Assembly: GCF_003732665.1 (NCBI RefSeq)
Contig: NZ_MOBP01000023.1
Coordinates: 297,469-361,468 of the forward strand
Reading direction: 5' to 3'
DNA: 64,000 nucleotides
Source of the DNA: Pseudomonas frederiksbergensis
GTDB taxonomy: Bacteria; Pseudomonadota; Gammaproteobacteria; Pseudomonadales; Pseudomonadaceae
Positions 28,958 through 38,315 of the stretch are shown piece by piece (positions within the stretch are counted from its first letter, which is position 1; every line of letters begins with the position of its first letter). Position numbers and translations under genes: made by a program. The notes beneath the pieces are model-generated. The model ran no database searches. It was not told the origin of the DNA and saw nothing but the letters and a program-made list of their open reading frames with translations.

Positions 28958-29872
28958 TCAGGACTTCTTGTCGTCAGCCGCTTTATCGGTCGGATTGGCG
29001 ATCAGGGCCTTGAGCTCATCGCTCATCGGGAAGTTCAGGTTCAGGCCTTTAGGCGGGATTGGCTGCATGAACCATTTTTCGTAGATCTTGTTGATCTCGC
29101 CCGACTTGTAGGTGGCCACGATGGCGTCGTCGACAGCCTTCTTGAACGGCTCGTCGCCCTTGCGGACCATGCAACCGTAGATTTCGTAGGACTGTGGAGT
29201 ACCGGTAACGGCCCAGTCCTTCGCGTTCTTGGCTTTGGCGGCTTCACCGGCCAGCAAGGCGTCGTCCATCATGAACGCAACGGCACGGCCCGATTCCAGC
29301 ATCTGGAAGGACTCGCCATGGTCTTTGGCGGAGATGACGTTCATGCCCATCTGCTTGTCGGCGTTCATCGACTTGAGGATGCGCTCGGACGTGGTGCCGG
29401 CGGTGGTCACGACGTTCTTGCCTTTGAGGTCGTCGAAGTCCTTGTACTTGGAATCCGCTTTGGAAAGCAGGCGAGTACCGATTTCGAAGATACCGACGGA
29501 GAAGTCAACTTGCTGCTGACGCTCGACGTTGTTGGTGGTGGAGCCGCACTCGACGTCCACGGTGCCGTTCTGCACCAACGGAATACGGGTTTGCGAGGTA
29601 ACCAGGTTGTATTTGACCTGGAGGTTTGGCAAATCGAGGTCTTTCTTGATGGCTTCGACGATTTTCAGTTGCAGATCGTGGGAGTAGCCGACCGGTTTGC
29701 CGGAAGCATCTGCGATGTAGGAAAACGGAATGGAAGCATCACGATGCCCGAGGGTGATCACACCGGACTCTTTGATCTTCTTCAGTGTGCCGGTGAGCTC
29801 GGCAGCGAAAACTGGAGTGCTAATCAGAGCGGCAGCAATGGCTGCGCCCAGGATATGGGGAACGATGCGCAT
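28958..29872 (-). CDS. aatJ: Periplasmic acidic amino acid-binding protein AatJ
   Basis: 304 residues. Signal peptide to about residue 24 (HILGAAIAAALISTPVFAAE), then a type II periplasmic binding fold with the Glu/Asp-binding pattern (GHRDASIPFSYIAD; ECGSTTNNVERQQQVDFS). GltI type; binds glutamate, aspartate or related amino acids for AatQMP and probably signals to AauS. The ATG at 29872 follows GAGGAAAATTTG; the upstream in-frame ATG at 29980 is rejected because it would mask the signal peptide. Its promoter carries a sigma-54 element and AauR-type boxes. Confidence 0.94.
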   Translation of the reverse strand: MRIVPHILGAAIAAALISTPVFAAELTGTLKKIKESGVITLGHRDASIPFSYIADASGKPVGYSHDLQLKIVEAIKKDLDLPNLQVKYNLVTSQTRIPLVQNGTVDVECGSTTNNVERQQQVDFSVGIFEIGTRLLSKADSKYKDFDDLKGKNVVTTAGTTSERILKSMNADKQMGMNVISAKDHGESFQMLESGRAVAFMMDDALLAGEAAKAKNAKDWAVTGTPQSYEIYGCMVRKGDEPFKKAVDDAIVATYKSGEINKIYEKWFMQPIPPKGLNLNFPMSDELKALIANPTDKAADDKKS

Positions 29873-29888
29873 CAAATTTTCCTCGACA

Positions 29889-29896
29889 TTGTTTTT
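29889..29896 (-). promoter_or_regulatory. A-rich Hfq/Crc-type motif in the aatJ leader
   Basis: The minus strand reads AAAAACAA within a longer A-run, 17-24 nt before the aatJ ATG. It fits the AANAANAA catabolite-repression motif bound by Hfq with Crc in pseudomonads. Confidence 0.45.
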
Positions 29897-29988
29897 TTTA
29901 TGGAGCCAGTTTGTCGGCCCTTTTGTGCTTCGAATGCGTGGCGGCACCCGCAGGGTGAGCTCGACAATACATTCGTCCAAGAGTGTAG

Positions 29989-30004
29989 AGCATGACTCGT
30001 GCCA
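29989..30004 (-). promoter_or_regulatory. Sigma-54 promoter of aatJQMP
   Basis: On the minus strand TGGCACGAGTCATGCT matches TGGCACG-N4-TTGCW, with GG and GC 10 bp apart. Start of transcription is expected near 29978, about 105 nt before the aatJ ATG. Confidence 0.8.
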
Positions 30005-30080
30005 GACCAGGGCGCATGGATCAAGCTATTGATTTATAAGGGTATTAAATATTTATGGCGATTAATTGGCTGCTGAATAA

Positions 30081-30094
30081 TCCGGTTAACCGAA
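30081..30094. promoter_or_regulatory. AauR-type box, proximal, one mismatch
   Basis: TCCGGTTAACCGAA, one change from TTCGG-N4-CCGAA, the motif I recall for AauR in P. putida. Its centre is 31 bp from the centre of the distal box, i.e. about three helical turns. Confidence 0.65.
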
Positions 30095-30111
30095 TCGACT
30101 GACAGGTCGCG

Positions 30112-30125
30112 TTCGGAAAACCGAA
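30112..30125. promoter_or_regulatory. AauR-type box, distal, exact
   Basis: TTCGGAAAACCGAA is an exact TTCGG-N4-CCGAA palindrome, about 108 nt upstream of the -24 element, a normal enhancer distance for a sigma-54 activator. Confidence 0.75.
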
Positions 30126-30150
30126 TGAAATCCACAGAACACCGAAATCC

Positions 30151-30247
30151 CCCCTGTGGGAGCGGGCTTGCTCGCGAATGCGGTGTATCAGTCGACATTG
30201 ATTTAGCTGACACACCGCTTTCGCGAGCAAGCCCGCTCCCACAGGGG
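30151..30247. repeat. Paired REP sequences
   Basis: CCCCTGTGGGAGCGGGCTTG and its inverted partner ending ACAGGGG; the inner GTCGACATTGATTTAGCTGAC also pairs in part. Lies between the aat promoter and the glpD terminator. Confidence 0.92.
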
Positions 30248-30270
30248 ATAGGTGGTGTGATCAAGATTGC

Positions 30271-30310
30271 AAAAAGCCCCTGAATCTCTCGATTCAGGGG
30301 CTTTCGTTTA
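30271..30310 (-). terminator. Rho-independent terminator of glpD
   Basis: On the minus strand a GC-rich stem AGCCCCTGAATC / GATTCAGGGGCT with a GAGA loop is followed by TTTTT. It begins about 17 nt after the glpD stop. Confidence 0.88.
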
Positions 30311-30323
30311 ACCGGTTTCCCGA

Positions 30324-31862
30324 TCAGGCCGCTTCGATCTTGCTGCGGTTCTGCTCGACCTTGCTCAGGTAATCCGCCAGTTTCTGCTGTTCATCCGGGG
30401 TGGTGAACAGCCCGAGTTTGCTGCGGCGCCACAGGATGTCGTGGGCGGTGGTGGCCCATTCTTCGCTGCACAGGTAATCGACTTCGCGGGTGTAGAGACC
30501 GCCGCCGATGTGTTCGCCCAGGTCGCTGAGGCTCTGCACGCCTTCGAGCATGCGCCAGGTGCGGCTGCCGTAGGTGGTGGCCCAGCGGCGGGCGATTTCG
30601 GTCGGCACCCAGTCAAACTGGTCGCGGATCTTCGCGCACAGTGCTTGCGGGGTGGTCATGTCTTCGCCGCCGGGCAGGGTCGCCGTAGCGGTCCAGCTCG
30701 GCTTGATCTGGCTGAAGTACGGGGCCAGTTGCGCCAGCGCCGACTCGGCCAGTTTGCGGTAGGTGGTCAGCTTGCCGCCGAACACCGACAGCAGCGGCGC
30801 TTCTTCGCCACTGCCGGACAACGCCAGGGTGTAGTCCCGGGTAACGGCCGACGGGTTGTCGGATTCGTCGTTGCACAGCGGACGCACACCGGAATAGCTG
30901 TGCAGGATGTCGTCGCGGCTGATTTGCTTCTTGAAGTGGGCGTTGACCACTTTCAGCAGGTAATCGGTTTCACCTTCGGTGATCGCCACTTTGGCCGGAT
31001 CGCCGGTGTACTCGCGGTCGGTGGTGCCGATCAGGGTGAAGTGGTTCAGGTACGGAATCGTGAAGACGATGCGCTGATCTTCGTTTTGCAGAATGTGCGC
31101 ATGTTCTCCTTCGTACAGTTTCGGCACGATCAGGTGGCTGCCCTGGATCAGGCGGATGCCGTATGGCGAATCCATCTTCAGGTCGTCGCGAATGAACTTG
31201 GCGACCCATGGCCCGGCAGCATTTACCAACGCTTTGGCGCGAATCGAAAACAGACTGCCATCGGTGCGTTCCAGGTGCAGGTGCCACAGGCCCTTGGTGC
31301 GGCGGGCGCTGACGCAACGGGTCTGGGTGTGAACGTGGGCGCCTTTCTCGCGAGCGGCCATGGCGTTCAGCACAACCAGGCGCGCATCGTCGACCCAGCA
31401 ATCGGAATATTCGAAGCCCTTGGTGATTTCGCTTTTCAGCGGGCTGTCCGGGCCGAACTTCAGGCTTTTCGAACCTTCCAGTTTTTCCCGCTTGCCCAGG
31501 TGGTCATAAAGGAACAAACCGGCGCGGATCATCCACGCGGGACGCAGGTGGGGACGGTGCGGCAACACGAAGCGCATCTGCTTGACGATGTGCGGGGCCT
31601 TGGCCAACAGCACTTCGCGCTCGGCCAGGGCTTCACGCACCAGGCGGAATTCGTAATGTTCGAGGTAGCGCAGGCCGCCGTGGATCAGCTTGCTGCTGGC
31701 CGACGAGGTATGGCTGGCCAGGTCGTCTTTTTCACAAAGGAACACCGAGAGGCCGCGACCGGCGGCATCCGCTGCGATCCCCACGCCATTGATCCCACCG
31801 CCGATGACGGCGATATCGTAGACCTCGGCGAGAGGGGGCGTAGGCAAGGTAGAAGTGGGCAT
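30324..31862 (-). CDS. glpD: Aerobic glycerol-3-phosphate dehydrogenase GlpD
   Basis: 512 residues, the usual length. FAD-binding dinucleotide motif IGGGINGVGIAADAAGRG near residue 20, ASSKLIHGGLRYLEHYE after it, and the GSH... FTIPYLNHFTLIGTTDREY core. The flavoprotein oxidises glycerol-3-phosphate to dihydroxyacetone phosphate and passes electrons to quinone at the inner face of the membrane. The ATG at 31862 has GAGG upstream; the longer frame from 31961 runs through the operator region and is rejected. Two GlpR-like operators lie 30-67 nt upstream. Confidence 0.97.
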   Translation of the reverse strand: MPTSTLPTPPLAEVYDIAVIGGGINGVGIAADAAGRGLSVFLCEKDDLASHTSSASSKLIHGGLRYLEHYEFRLVREALAEREVLLAKAPHIVKQMRFVLPHRPHLRPAWMIRAGLFLYDHLGKREKLEGSKSLKFGPDSPLKSEITKGFEYSDCWVDDARLVVLNAMAAREKGAHVHTQTRCVSARRTKGLWHLHLERTDGSLFSIRAKALVNAAGPWVAKFIRDDLKMDSPYGIRLIQGSHLIVPKLYEGEHAHILQNEDQRIVFTIPYLNHFTLIGTTDREYTGDPAKVAITEGETDYLLKVVNAHFKKQISRDDILHSYSGVRPLCNDESDNPSAVTRDYTLALSGSGEEAPLLSVFGGKLTTYRKLAESALAQLAPYFSQIKPSWTATATLPGGEDMTTPQALCAKIRDQFDWVPTEIARRWATTYGSRTWRMLEGVQSLSDLGEHIGGGLYTREVDYLCSEEWATTAHDILWRRSKLGLFTTPDEQQKLADYLSKVEQNRSKIEAA

Positions 31863-31891
31863 CGGCTGGCCTCGGGCTTTTATGATTTTCG

Positions 31892-31909
31892 ATATTTGAA
31901 TTCGAACAT
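31892..31909. promoter_or_regulatory. Candidate GlpR operator 1, glpD promoter
   Basis: ATATTTGAATTCGAACAT resembles the 18-bp GlpR palindrome ATGTTCG-N4-CGAACAT, with the right half intact. Confidence 0.45.
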
Positions 31910-31911
31910 TA

Positions 31912-31929
31912 ATGTTCATTTGCGAAAAT
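31912..31929. promoter_or_regulatory. Candidate GlpR operator 2, glpD promoter
   Basis: ATGTTCATTTGCGAAAAT matches the GlpR palindrome with the left half intact. Its centre is 20 bp from operator 1, so two dimers could bind on one helix face. Confidence 0.5.
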
Positions 31930-32060
31930 GGTAGCCCATAAAGCGGCGCACAGCCAGTCAACTTCGATTGAAAATACTGATCGAAGGGCGGCTAAAGGAA
32001 AATTTACGAACATTTAGAGGCGCGGTAAGCCGCGAAAGATGCGTCGCATGGGCGAGCGTA

Positions 32061-32128
32061 TTCGCGAGCAAGCCCGCTCCCACAAGGGTTGCGCTGAACC
32101 TGTGGGAGCGGGCTTGCTCGCGAAGGCG
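32061..32128. repeat. Paired REP sequences
   Basis: TTCGCGAGCAAGCCCGCTCC first, TGTGGGAGCGGGCTTGCTCG second, separated by only about 18 nt; reversed-order pair between glpR and glpD. Confidence 0.9.
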
Positions 32129-32159
32129 CCGGAATAGGCGCCGAAGATGGAGGCGCGGG

Positions 32160-32915
32160 TTAAACCACTTCCAGGCGAATCTTGTGCTGAATCAACAACT
32201 GCGCCAGCGCCGGCACCGGCTGCTGATCAGTCACCAGGCAATCAATCAGGCTGATCGGCCCCAGGCGAATCATGGCGTTGCGCCCGAATTTGCTGGAGTC
32301 CGCCGCCAGAATCACCTGCCGGGCGTTGGCGATGATCGCCTGGGACACCCGCACTTCCTGGTAATCGAAGTCGAGCAGGCTGCCGTCTTCATCGATACCG
32401 CTGATGCCGACCAGGGCGAAATCCACCTTGAACTGGTTAATGAAGTCGACACTCGCCTGGCCGACCACACCGCCGTCGCGCCGCACATTGCCGCCGGTCA
32501 GCAGGACATCGAAATCGTCCTTGGCGCTGAGCATCGAAGCGACGTGCAGGTTGTTGGTGATGATTTTCAGGTGGTTGTGGTTGAGCAGCGCCCGGGCAAT
32601 CGATTCCGTCGTCGTACCGATATTGATGAAGAGGGAGGCGTGATCGGGAATCTGGGCCGCGATGGCTTCGCCGATACGCTGCTTTTCATCGCGCATCTGG
32701 TCGGCGCGCATGGCGTAGGCGGTGTTTTCGACACTGGAATCGTAGGCTGCGCCGCCATGGTAGCGACGCAACAAATTGGCTTCCGCGAGCTGATTAATAT
32801 CGCGGCGGATGGTTTGCGGTGTAACGACGAACAGCGTAGCCATTTCCTCGATGCTGACATAGCCGCGTTCGCGGACCAGTTCGAGGATTTGCTGCTGACG
32901 GGGAGGCAGATTCAT
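32160..32915 (-). CDS. glpR: DeoR-family glycerol-3-phosphate repressor GlpR
   Basis: 251 residues. N-terminal helix-turn-helix about 1-57 with the DeoR signature (RGYVSIEEMATLFVVTPQTIRRDINQL), then a DeoR sensor domain with INIGTTTESIARAL and LTGGNVRRDGG. Sits between glpK and glpD, as in P. aeruginosa, and should repress glpFK and glpD until glycerol-3-phosphate accumulates. Its gap to glpK is only 95 nt, so it may be read with glpFK as well as from its own start. Confidence 0.95.
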   Translation of the reverse strand: MNLPPRQQQILELVRERGYVSIEEMATLFVVTPQTIRRDINQLAEANLLRRYHGGAAYDSSVENTAYAMRADQMRDEKQRIGEAIAAQIPDHASLFINIGTTTESIARALLNHNHLKIITNNLHVASMLSAKDDFDVLLTGGNVRRDGGVVGQASVDFINQFKVDFALVGISGIDEDGSLLDFDYQEVRVSQAIIANARQVILAADSSKFGRNAMIRLGPISLIDCLVTDQQPVPALAQLLIQHKIRLEVV

Positions 32916-33010
32916 GGGGCTTCCTTTGGGCTGCCGTGCAAAATTTGCCCATGATGCCGCAGGAATCTGCTCCCTACCAGTTACAACCCTACAAGAGTCC
33001 CGCGCTTGGC

Positions 33011-34516
<1,506 letters not shown>

Positions 34517-34590
34517 GTCGATTGCCTTGGACGAAAAAAGGGAGTGAGGTCAGGCGCGGGATCAATGGGCAGGATCACGCGCCAACGGTA

Positions 34591-35442
34591 TCAAGAAGTT
34601 CTTGGTTTGCCGTCAATGGCCGGTGTTGCGTCCTTTGTAGCAGGTTCGGCACTCGGCAGATGACGGGCAATCAACCCGCGATAAGCCGCTGCGCCGAGGC
34701 AGGCACCGACAATCGGTGCAAAAATCGGAATCAGGAAGTACGGGATATCGCGCCCGCCGGTGAAGGAAATTTCACCCCAGCCGGCGAAGAAAGTCATCAG
34801 CTTGGGTCCGAAATCTCGCGCAGGGTTCATCGCGAAACCGGTCAGCGGACCCATGGAGCTGCCAATCACCGCAATCAGCAAGCCGATCAGCAGCGGTGCC
34901 AACGGGCCTTTCGGCAGGCCATTGTTGTCGTCGGTCAGGGACATGATCACGCCCATCAGGATCGCGGTGATGATCACTTCGACCAGGAATGCCTGGGCCG
35001 TGGACAGGGCCGGGTGCGGGAAGGTGGAGAACACCGACGCCAGTTCAAGGCTGGCCTGGGTGCCACGGACCATATGGTGAGTTTGTTCGTAATCGAAGAA
35101 CAGATTGCTGTAGAGCGTGTAAACCAACAACGCTCCGCAGAACGCACCGGCCACTTGGGCGAGGATGTAGAAGGGCAGTTTGCGTTTTTCGAAGTCGGCG
35201 AAAATGCTCAGCGCGATGCTGACGGCAGGATTGAGGTGAGCCCCGGAAACCCCGGCGGTCAGGTAGATCGCCATGCTGACGCCAACGCCCCAGATGATGC
35301 TGATTTCCCACAAGCCAAAGCTGGCACCCGCCACCTTGAGCGCGGCAACGCAACCGGTCCCGAAAAAGATCAACAGGGCAGTGCCCAGGAATTCGGCCAT
35401 GCATTGGCTCGAGAGCGACGGTTGTTTCAAAGCAGTTGTCAT
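34591..35442 (-). CDS. glpF: Glycerol facilitator GlpF
   Basis: 283 residues, six helices plus two half-helices. The NPA boxes are at 71-73 (HLNPAVS) and 206-208 (MNPARD), the second followed by the arginine that lines the glycerol filter, and residues around it (GFAMNPARDFGP) are of the aquaglyceroporin type. The ATG at 35442 has GAGG ten nt upstream; a longer frame to 35490 reads through the leader and is rejected. First gene of glpFK; the leader carries an A-rich Hfq/Crc motif and the promoter a GlpR-like core. Confidence 0.96.
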   Translation of the reverse strand: MTTALKQPSLSSQCMAEFLGTALLIFFGTGCVAALKVAGASFGLWEISIIWGVGVSMAIYLTAGVSGAHLNPAVSIALSIFADFEKRKLPFYILAQVAGAFCGALLVYTLYSNLFFDYEQTHHMVRGTQASLELASVFSTFPHPALSTAQAFLVEVIITAILMGVIMSLTDDNNGLPKGPLAPLLIGLLIAVIGSSMGPLTGFAMNPARDFGPKLMTFFAGWGEISFTGGRDIPYFLIPIFAPIVGACLGAAAYRGLIARHLPSAEPATKDATPAIDGKPRTS

Positions 35443-35456
35443 CGAAAACCTCTTTT

Positions 35457-35464
35457 TTGTTGTT
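35457..35464 (-). promoter_or_regulatory. A-rich Hfq/Crc-type motif in the glpF leader
   Basis: The minus strand reads AACAACAA followed by AAAAAGAGG, 15-22 nt before the glpF ATG and just before the ribosome site. It is an exact AANAANAA match. Confidence 0.6.
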
Positions 35465-35571
35465 GTCTGGCGCCTGGTCATCATGGACAAAGCGCGATTT
35501 TCACCGCGTCAGGATCCCCATCCTGATTTGGTTTACTGCCGAGTACTTCTTCGGTGGTCATTCCTACAGTA

Positions 35572-35583
35572 TTCGCATTCGAA
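35572..35583. promoter_or_regulatory. Candidate GlpR operator core, glpF promoter
   Basis: TTCGCATTCGAA keeps the TTCG-N4-CGAA core of the GlpR palindrome, about 130 nt before the glpF ATG. Confidence 0.4.
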
Positions 35584-35812
35584 AAAATATAGACAAGAAA
35601 CGCTGCTGTCAAAGGTCGAAAGTGAACCATCAGTCACAATTAAACTATTCGTCTGGTGAATGATCGTGTTGATGGCTCTTCGGCGCGGTCCGAAACCTGT
35701 CAGGCCGGGCCGCGCCAAGCCTTTGAAATAGCGCCGCAATAGAGCCTTTTGCCGATCAATGTCCTAGAATCCAGCGCAGTATTTTTTGTCTGCCGCCGAG
35801 CCTGGAGCTGCC

Positions 35813-36283
35813 ATGACCCCTGCATTGGATTTGTTGAAAAAAGTTCGTGCCGAACATCGCGTGCACAGTTACGAACATGATCCGAAGTCGGCGTCCTATG
35901 GTCTGGAGGCCGCGGAAAAACTGGGATTGGATCCGGCGCAGGTGTTCAAGACCTTGCTGGCTGCCAGCGAGAAAGGCGAATTGCTGGTGGCGGTGGTGCC
36001 GGTCGTCGGAAGTCTGGATTTAAAGCACCTGGCCCACGCGGCGGGAGTGAAAAAAGTCGAGATGGCCGATCCGGCGGCGGCACAGCGGGCGACGGGTTAC
36101 TTGCTCGGCGGCATCAGTCCGCTGGGGCAGAAGAAGCGGCTGCGTACCTTTATCGATAGTTCGGCGCAGCCCTTCGCCAGCATTTTTGTCAGTGCCGGGC
36201 GTCGTGGTCTGGAAGTGGAGTTGGCGCCTGCGGTGTTGGCCGAACATACTCAGGCCACGTTTGCGGATATCGGTCGCGTCTGA
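35813..36283 (+). CDS. ybaK: Cys-tRNA(Pro)/Cys-tRNA(Cys) deacylase YbaK
   Basis: 156 residues, the usual length for the YbaK/EbsC branch of trans-editing enzymes. Contains VFKTLLAA with the conserved lysine, ATGYLLGGISPLGQKKRLRTFID and the C-terminal RRGLEVELAP segment. It hydrolyses Cys wrongly attached to tRNA(Pro). The ATG at 35813 has GGAG seven nt upstream; the frame open from 35786 lacks one. Followed 20 nt later by a PhzF-like gene on the same strand. Confidence 0.93.
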   Translation: MTPALDLLKKVRAEHRVHSYEHDPKSASYGLEAAEKLGLDPAQVFKTLLAASEKGELLVAVVPVVGSLDLKHLAHAAGVKKVEMADPAAAQRATGYLLGGISPLGQKKRLRTFIDSSAQPFASIFVSAGRRGLEVELAPAVLAEHTQATFADIGRV

Positions 36284-36303
36284 CCTGACTTAGGGAGAAG
36301 GCT

Positions 36304-37086
36304 ATGCAGCTCGAGTTTCATCAGGTCGATGCGTTCAGTGATCGGCCGTTCAGTGGCAACCCGGCGATGGTGTATCGGCTCGATGCCTGGCTCGCCGATG
36401 AGTTGATGCAGAAGATCGCCGCCGAGCACAACCTCGCCGAAACCGCGTTCGTGGTGCGTGAAGGTCAGGCCTGGCATATCCGCTGGTTTACCCCGACCAC
36501 CGAAGTGCCGTTGTGCGGGCACGCGACCCTGGCCAGCGCATTCGTGTTGTTTGAGGTTTATAAGGAGCCGGCCGAGCGCCTGGATTTCATCTGCAAATCC
36601 GGCCCGTTGAGCGTCAGCCGCGAAGGCCAGCAGTTGTGGCTGGATTTCCCGGCGATCGTGCCGTCGGAAGTCGGCGTGACCCTGGATGTGGAGCGTGCCC
36701 TGGGCGTCGAGGCAGTCGATGTGCTGGGTTCTAACGAACTGTTGGTGGTGCTCGAGTCCGAGCAGGCAGTGCTTGATTGCAAGCCCGACATGGCGGCGTT
36801 GGCGAAACTGCCGTGGCCCGGGGCAATCGTTACTGCCAAGGGCGGCAAGCATGATTTTGTCTCGCGCTACTTCGCACCGGCGATTGGCATCAATGAAGAC
36901 CCCGTGACCGGCTCGACCCATTGCAGTTTGATTCCGTACTGGTCGAAGCGCTTGGGCAAGTCGAGTTTGACGGCATACCAGTGCTCGGCCCGGGGCGGGG
37001 AGTTGTTCTGCCGGTTGGAAGGGGAACGGGTGAAGATTGGCGGGACGGCGACGCTGGTGGCGAGTGGCAAATTGTTGCTCGGTTGA
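36304..37086 (+). CDS. PhzF-family isomerase
   Basis: 260 residues. The PhzF fold is shown by the paired halves with NPAMVY, the catalytic-type glutamate E46 in HNLAETAFV, FTPTTEVPLCGHATLA and EDPVTGSTHCSL. True PhzF is about this size and acts in phenazine synthesis, but no other phz genes are near, so this is one of the many housekeeping PhzF-like isomerases or epimerases with unknown substrate. AGGGAGAAGG lies right before the ATG. Probably cotranscribed with ybaK. Confidence 0.88.
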   Translation: MQLEFHQVDAFSDRPFSGNPAMVYRLDAWLADELMQKIAAEHNLAETAFVVREGQAWHIRWFTPTTEVPLCGHATLASAFVLFEVYKEPAERLDFICKSGPLSVSREGQQLWLDFPAIVPSEVGVTLDVERALGVEAVDVLGSNELLVVLESEQAVLDCKPDMAALAKLPWPGAIVTAKGGKHDFVSRYFAPAIGINEDPVTGSTHCSLIPYWSKRLGKSSLTAYQCSARGGELFCRLEGERVKIGGTATLVASGKLLLG

Positions 37087-37097
37087 CCAGGATCTAA

Positions 37098-37189
37098 ATG
37101 TGGGAGCGGGCTTGCTCGCGAAAGCGGAGTGTCAGTCGAAATAATCATGGACTGACACACCGCTTTCGCGAGCAAGCCCGCTCCCACAT
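37098..37189. repeat. Paired REP sequences
   Basis: ATGTGGGAGCGGGCTTGCTC and its exact inverted partner, with GTGTCAGTC and GACTGACAC extending the stem; between convergent genes. Confidence 0.93.
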
Positions 37190-37205
37190 TAGCGATCCGG
37201 GTTTT

Positions 37206-38315
37206 TCAGCTGGCGGTGCTGTAACGGCGGACGCCGGATTCAACCGCCGGAATCTGTGCCGCCGTGCTCCCGGATGCCTGGAACAACACCAGATGTTCAG
37301 CCGCCACTCGAATCCCCACTTGTGCACCGACCGGATGGTCAGCGTGGCTCGGGAAAATTGACTCAAGTTGCGCGCCGGTCGGCAATTGCAGTCGATAGAG
37401 CGTCGACGCCCCCAGGAACGTCTTGCCAGTGATCCGCGCTTTCAACGTGCTGTCCGGCGCATAAACGATATCGTCCGGGCGCAGCAACACATCCACCGCG
37501 CCGCCAATCGGCCAGGTGTAGGCACGATTGCCGCGCAACTCCCCCAACTCGGTCTGCACCGACTCCGGGCTGCTCAACTGGCCGCGAATGAAGTAGCCCT
37601 GGCCGATGAAACTGGCCACGAAGGGTGTCAGCGGTTCGTGATACAGGTTGTAGGGCGTATCCCACTGCTCCAGCCGACCTTCCTTGAACACCCCGACATG
37701 ATCGCTGACGGCGAAGGCTTCTTCCTGATCGTGGGTCACCAGAATCGCGCTGGTGCCACGGGCCTTGAGAATGTCGCGCACTTCATGACTGAGCTTGCGC
37801 CGCAGTTCGCCATCGAGGTTGGAAAAGGGTTCGTCGAGCAACAGCAGTTGCGGTTCCGGCGCCAGGGCACGGGCCAGGGCGACGCGTTGCTGCTGGCCGC
37901 CGGACAACTCATGGGGAAAGCGCTTGCCGAGGCTTTTCAGGTTGACCAGTTCCAGCAATTCTTCGGTAACCCGTTCCTTTTGCGGATGCTTGCGGATGCC
38001 GAAGGCGATGTTCTCGGCCACGCTCAAATGGGGAAACAGGGCGTAATCCTGAAACACCATGCCGATCCGGCGTTTCTCCGGAGCCAGGGTAAAACCGGCG
38101 CTGGAAATGGTCTCGCCACCGAGCTGGATTTCACCTTCGTGCACCGGTTCGAAACCGGCGATGGCCCGCAGGGTGGTGGTCTTGCCGCAGCCCGAGGAGC
38201 CGAGCAGGCAACCGATGTCGCCGGCGTTCAGATGCAGGTTGAGGTTCTGCACCACCCGTTGATCCTGATAACCGCAGGCGAGGTTGCGCAGGTTGAGGAG
38301 TAAAGGCTGGCTCAT
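37206..38315 (-). CDS. ABC transporter ATP-binding protein (FbpC/PotA type) without visible permease
   Basis: 369 residues. Walker A GSSGCGKT at 39-46, signature LSGGQQQRVALARAL, Walker B LLLLDEPFSNLD, switch THDQEEAF, and a C-terminal TOBE-like region (VLLRPDDIVYAPD; ALGVR-type tail). The length and C-terminal domain fit ferric iron, spermidine or sulfate importers. No permease or binding protein is adjacent; it overlaps argF by 4 nt. From memory P. aeruginosa has the same pairing (PA3537-PA3538), so the orphan state is conserved. The ATG at 38315 is chosen because the longer frame runs into argF. Confidence 0.92.
   Translation of the reverse strand: MSQPLLLNLRNLACGYQDQRVVQNLNLHLNAGDIGCLLGSSGCGKTTTLRAIAGFEPVHEGEIQLGGETISSAGFTLAPEKRRIGMVFQDYALFPHLSVAENIAFGIRKHPQKERVTEELLELVNLKSLGKRFPHELSGGQQQRVALARALAPEPQLLLLDEPFSNLDGELRRKLSHEVRDILKARGTSAILVTHDQEEAFAVSDHVGVFKEGRLEQWDTPYNLYHEPLTPFVASFIGQGYFIRGQLSSPESVQTELGELRGNRAYTWPIGGAVDVLLRPDDIVYAPDSTLKARITGKTFLGASTLYRLQLPTGAQLESIFPSHADHPVGAQVGIRVAAEHLVLFQASGSTAAQIPAVESGVRRYSTAS

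Larger units (their letters stand above)
35443..35812. other. Divergent intergenic region, glpF and ybaK promoters
   Basis: 370 nt between divergent genes. It holds the glpF leader with the A-rich motif, a GlpR-like core and otherwise AT-richer sequence. I see no small gene, RNA gene or REP unit here; the promoter boxes themselves cannot be placed with confidence. Confidence 0.6.
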
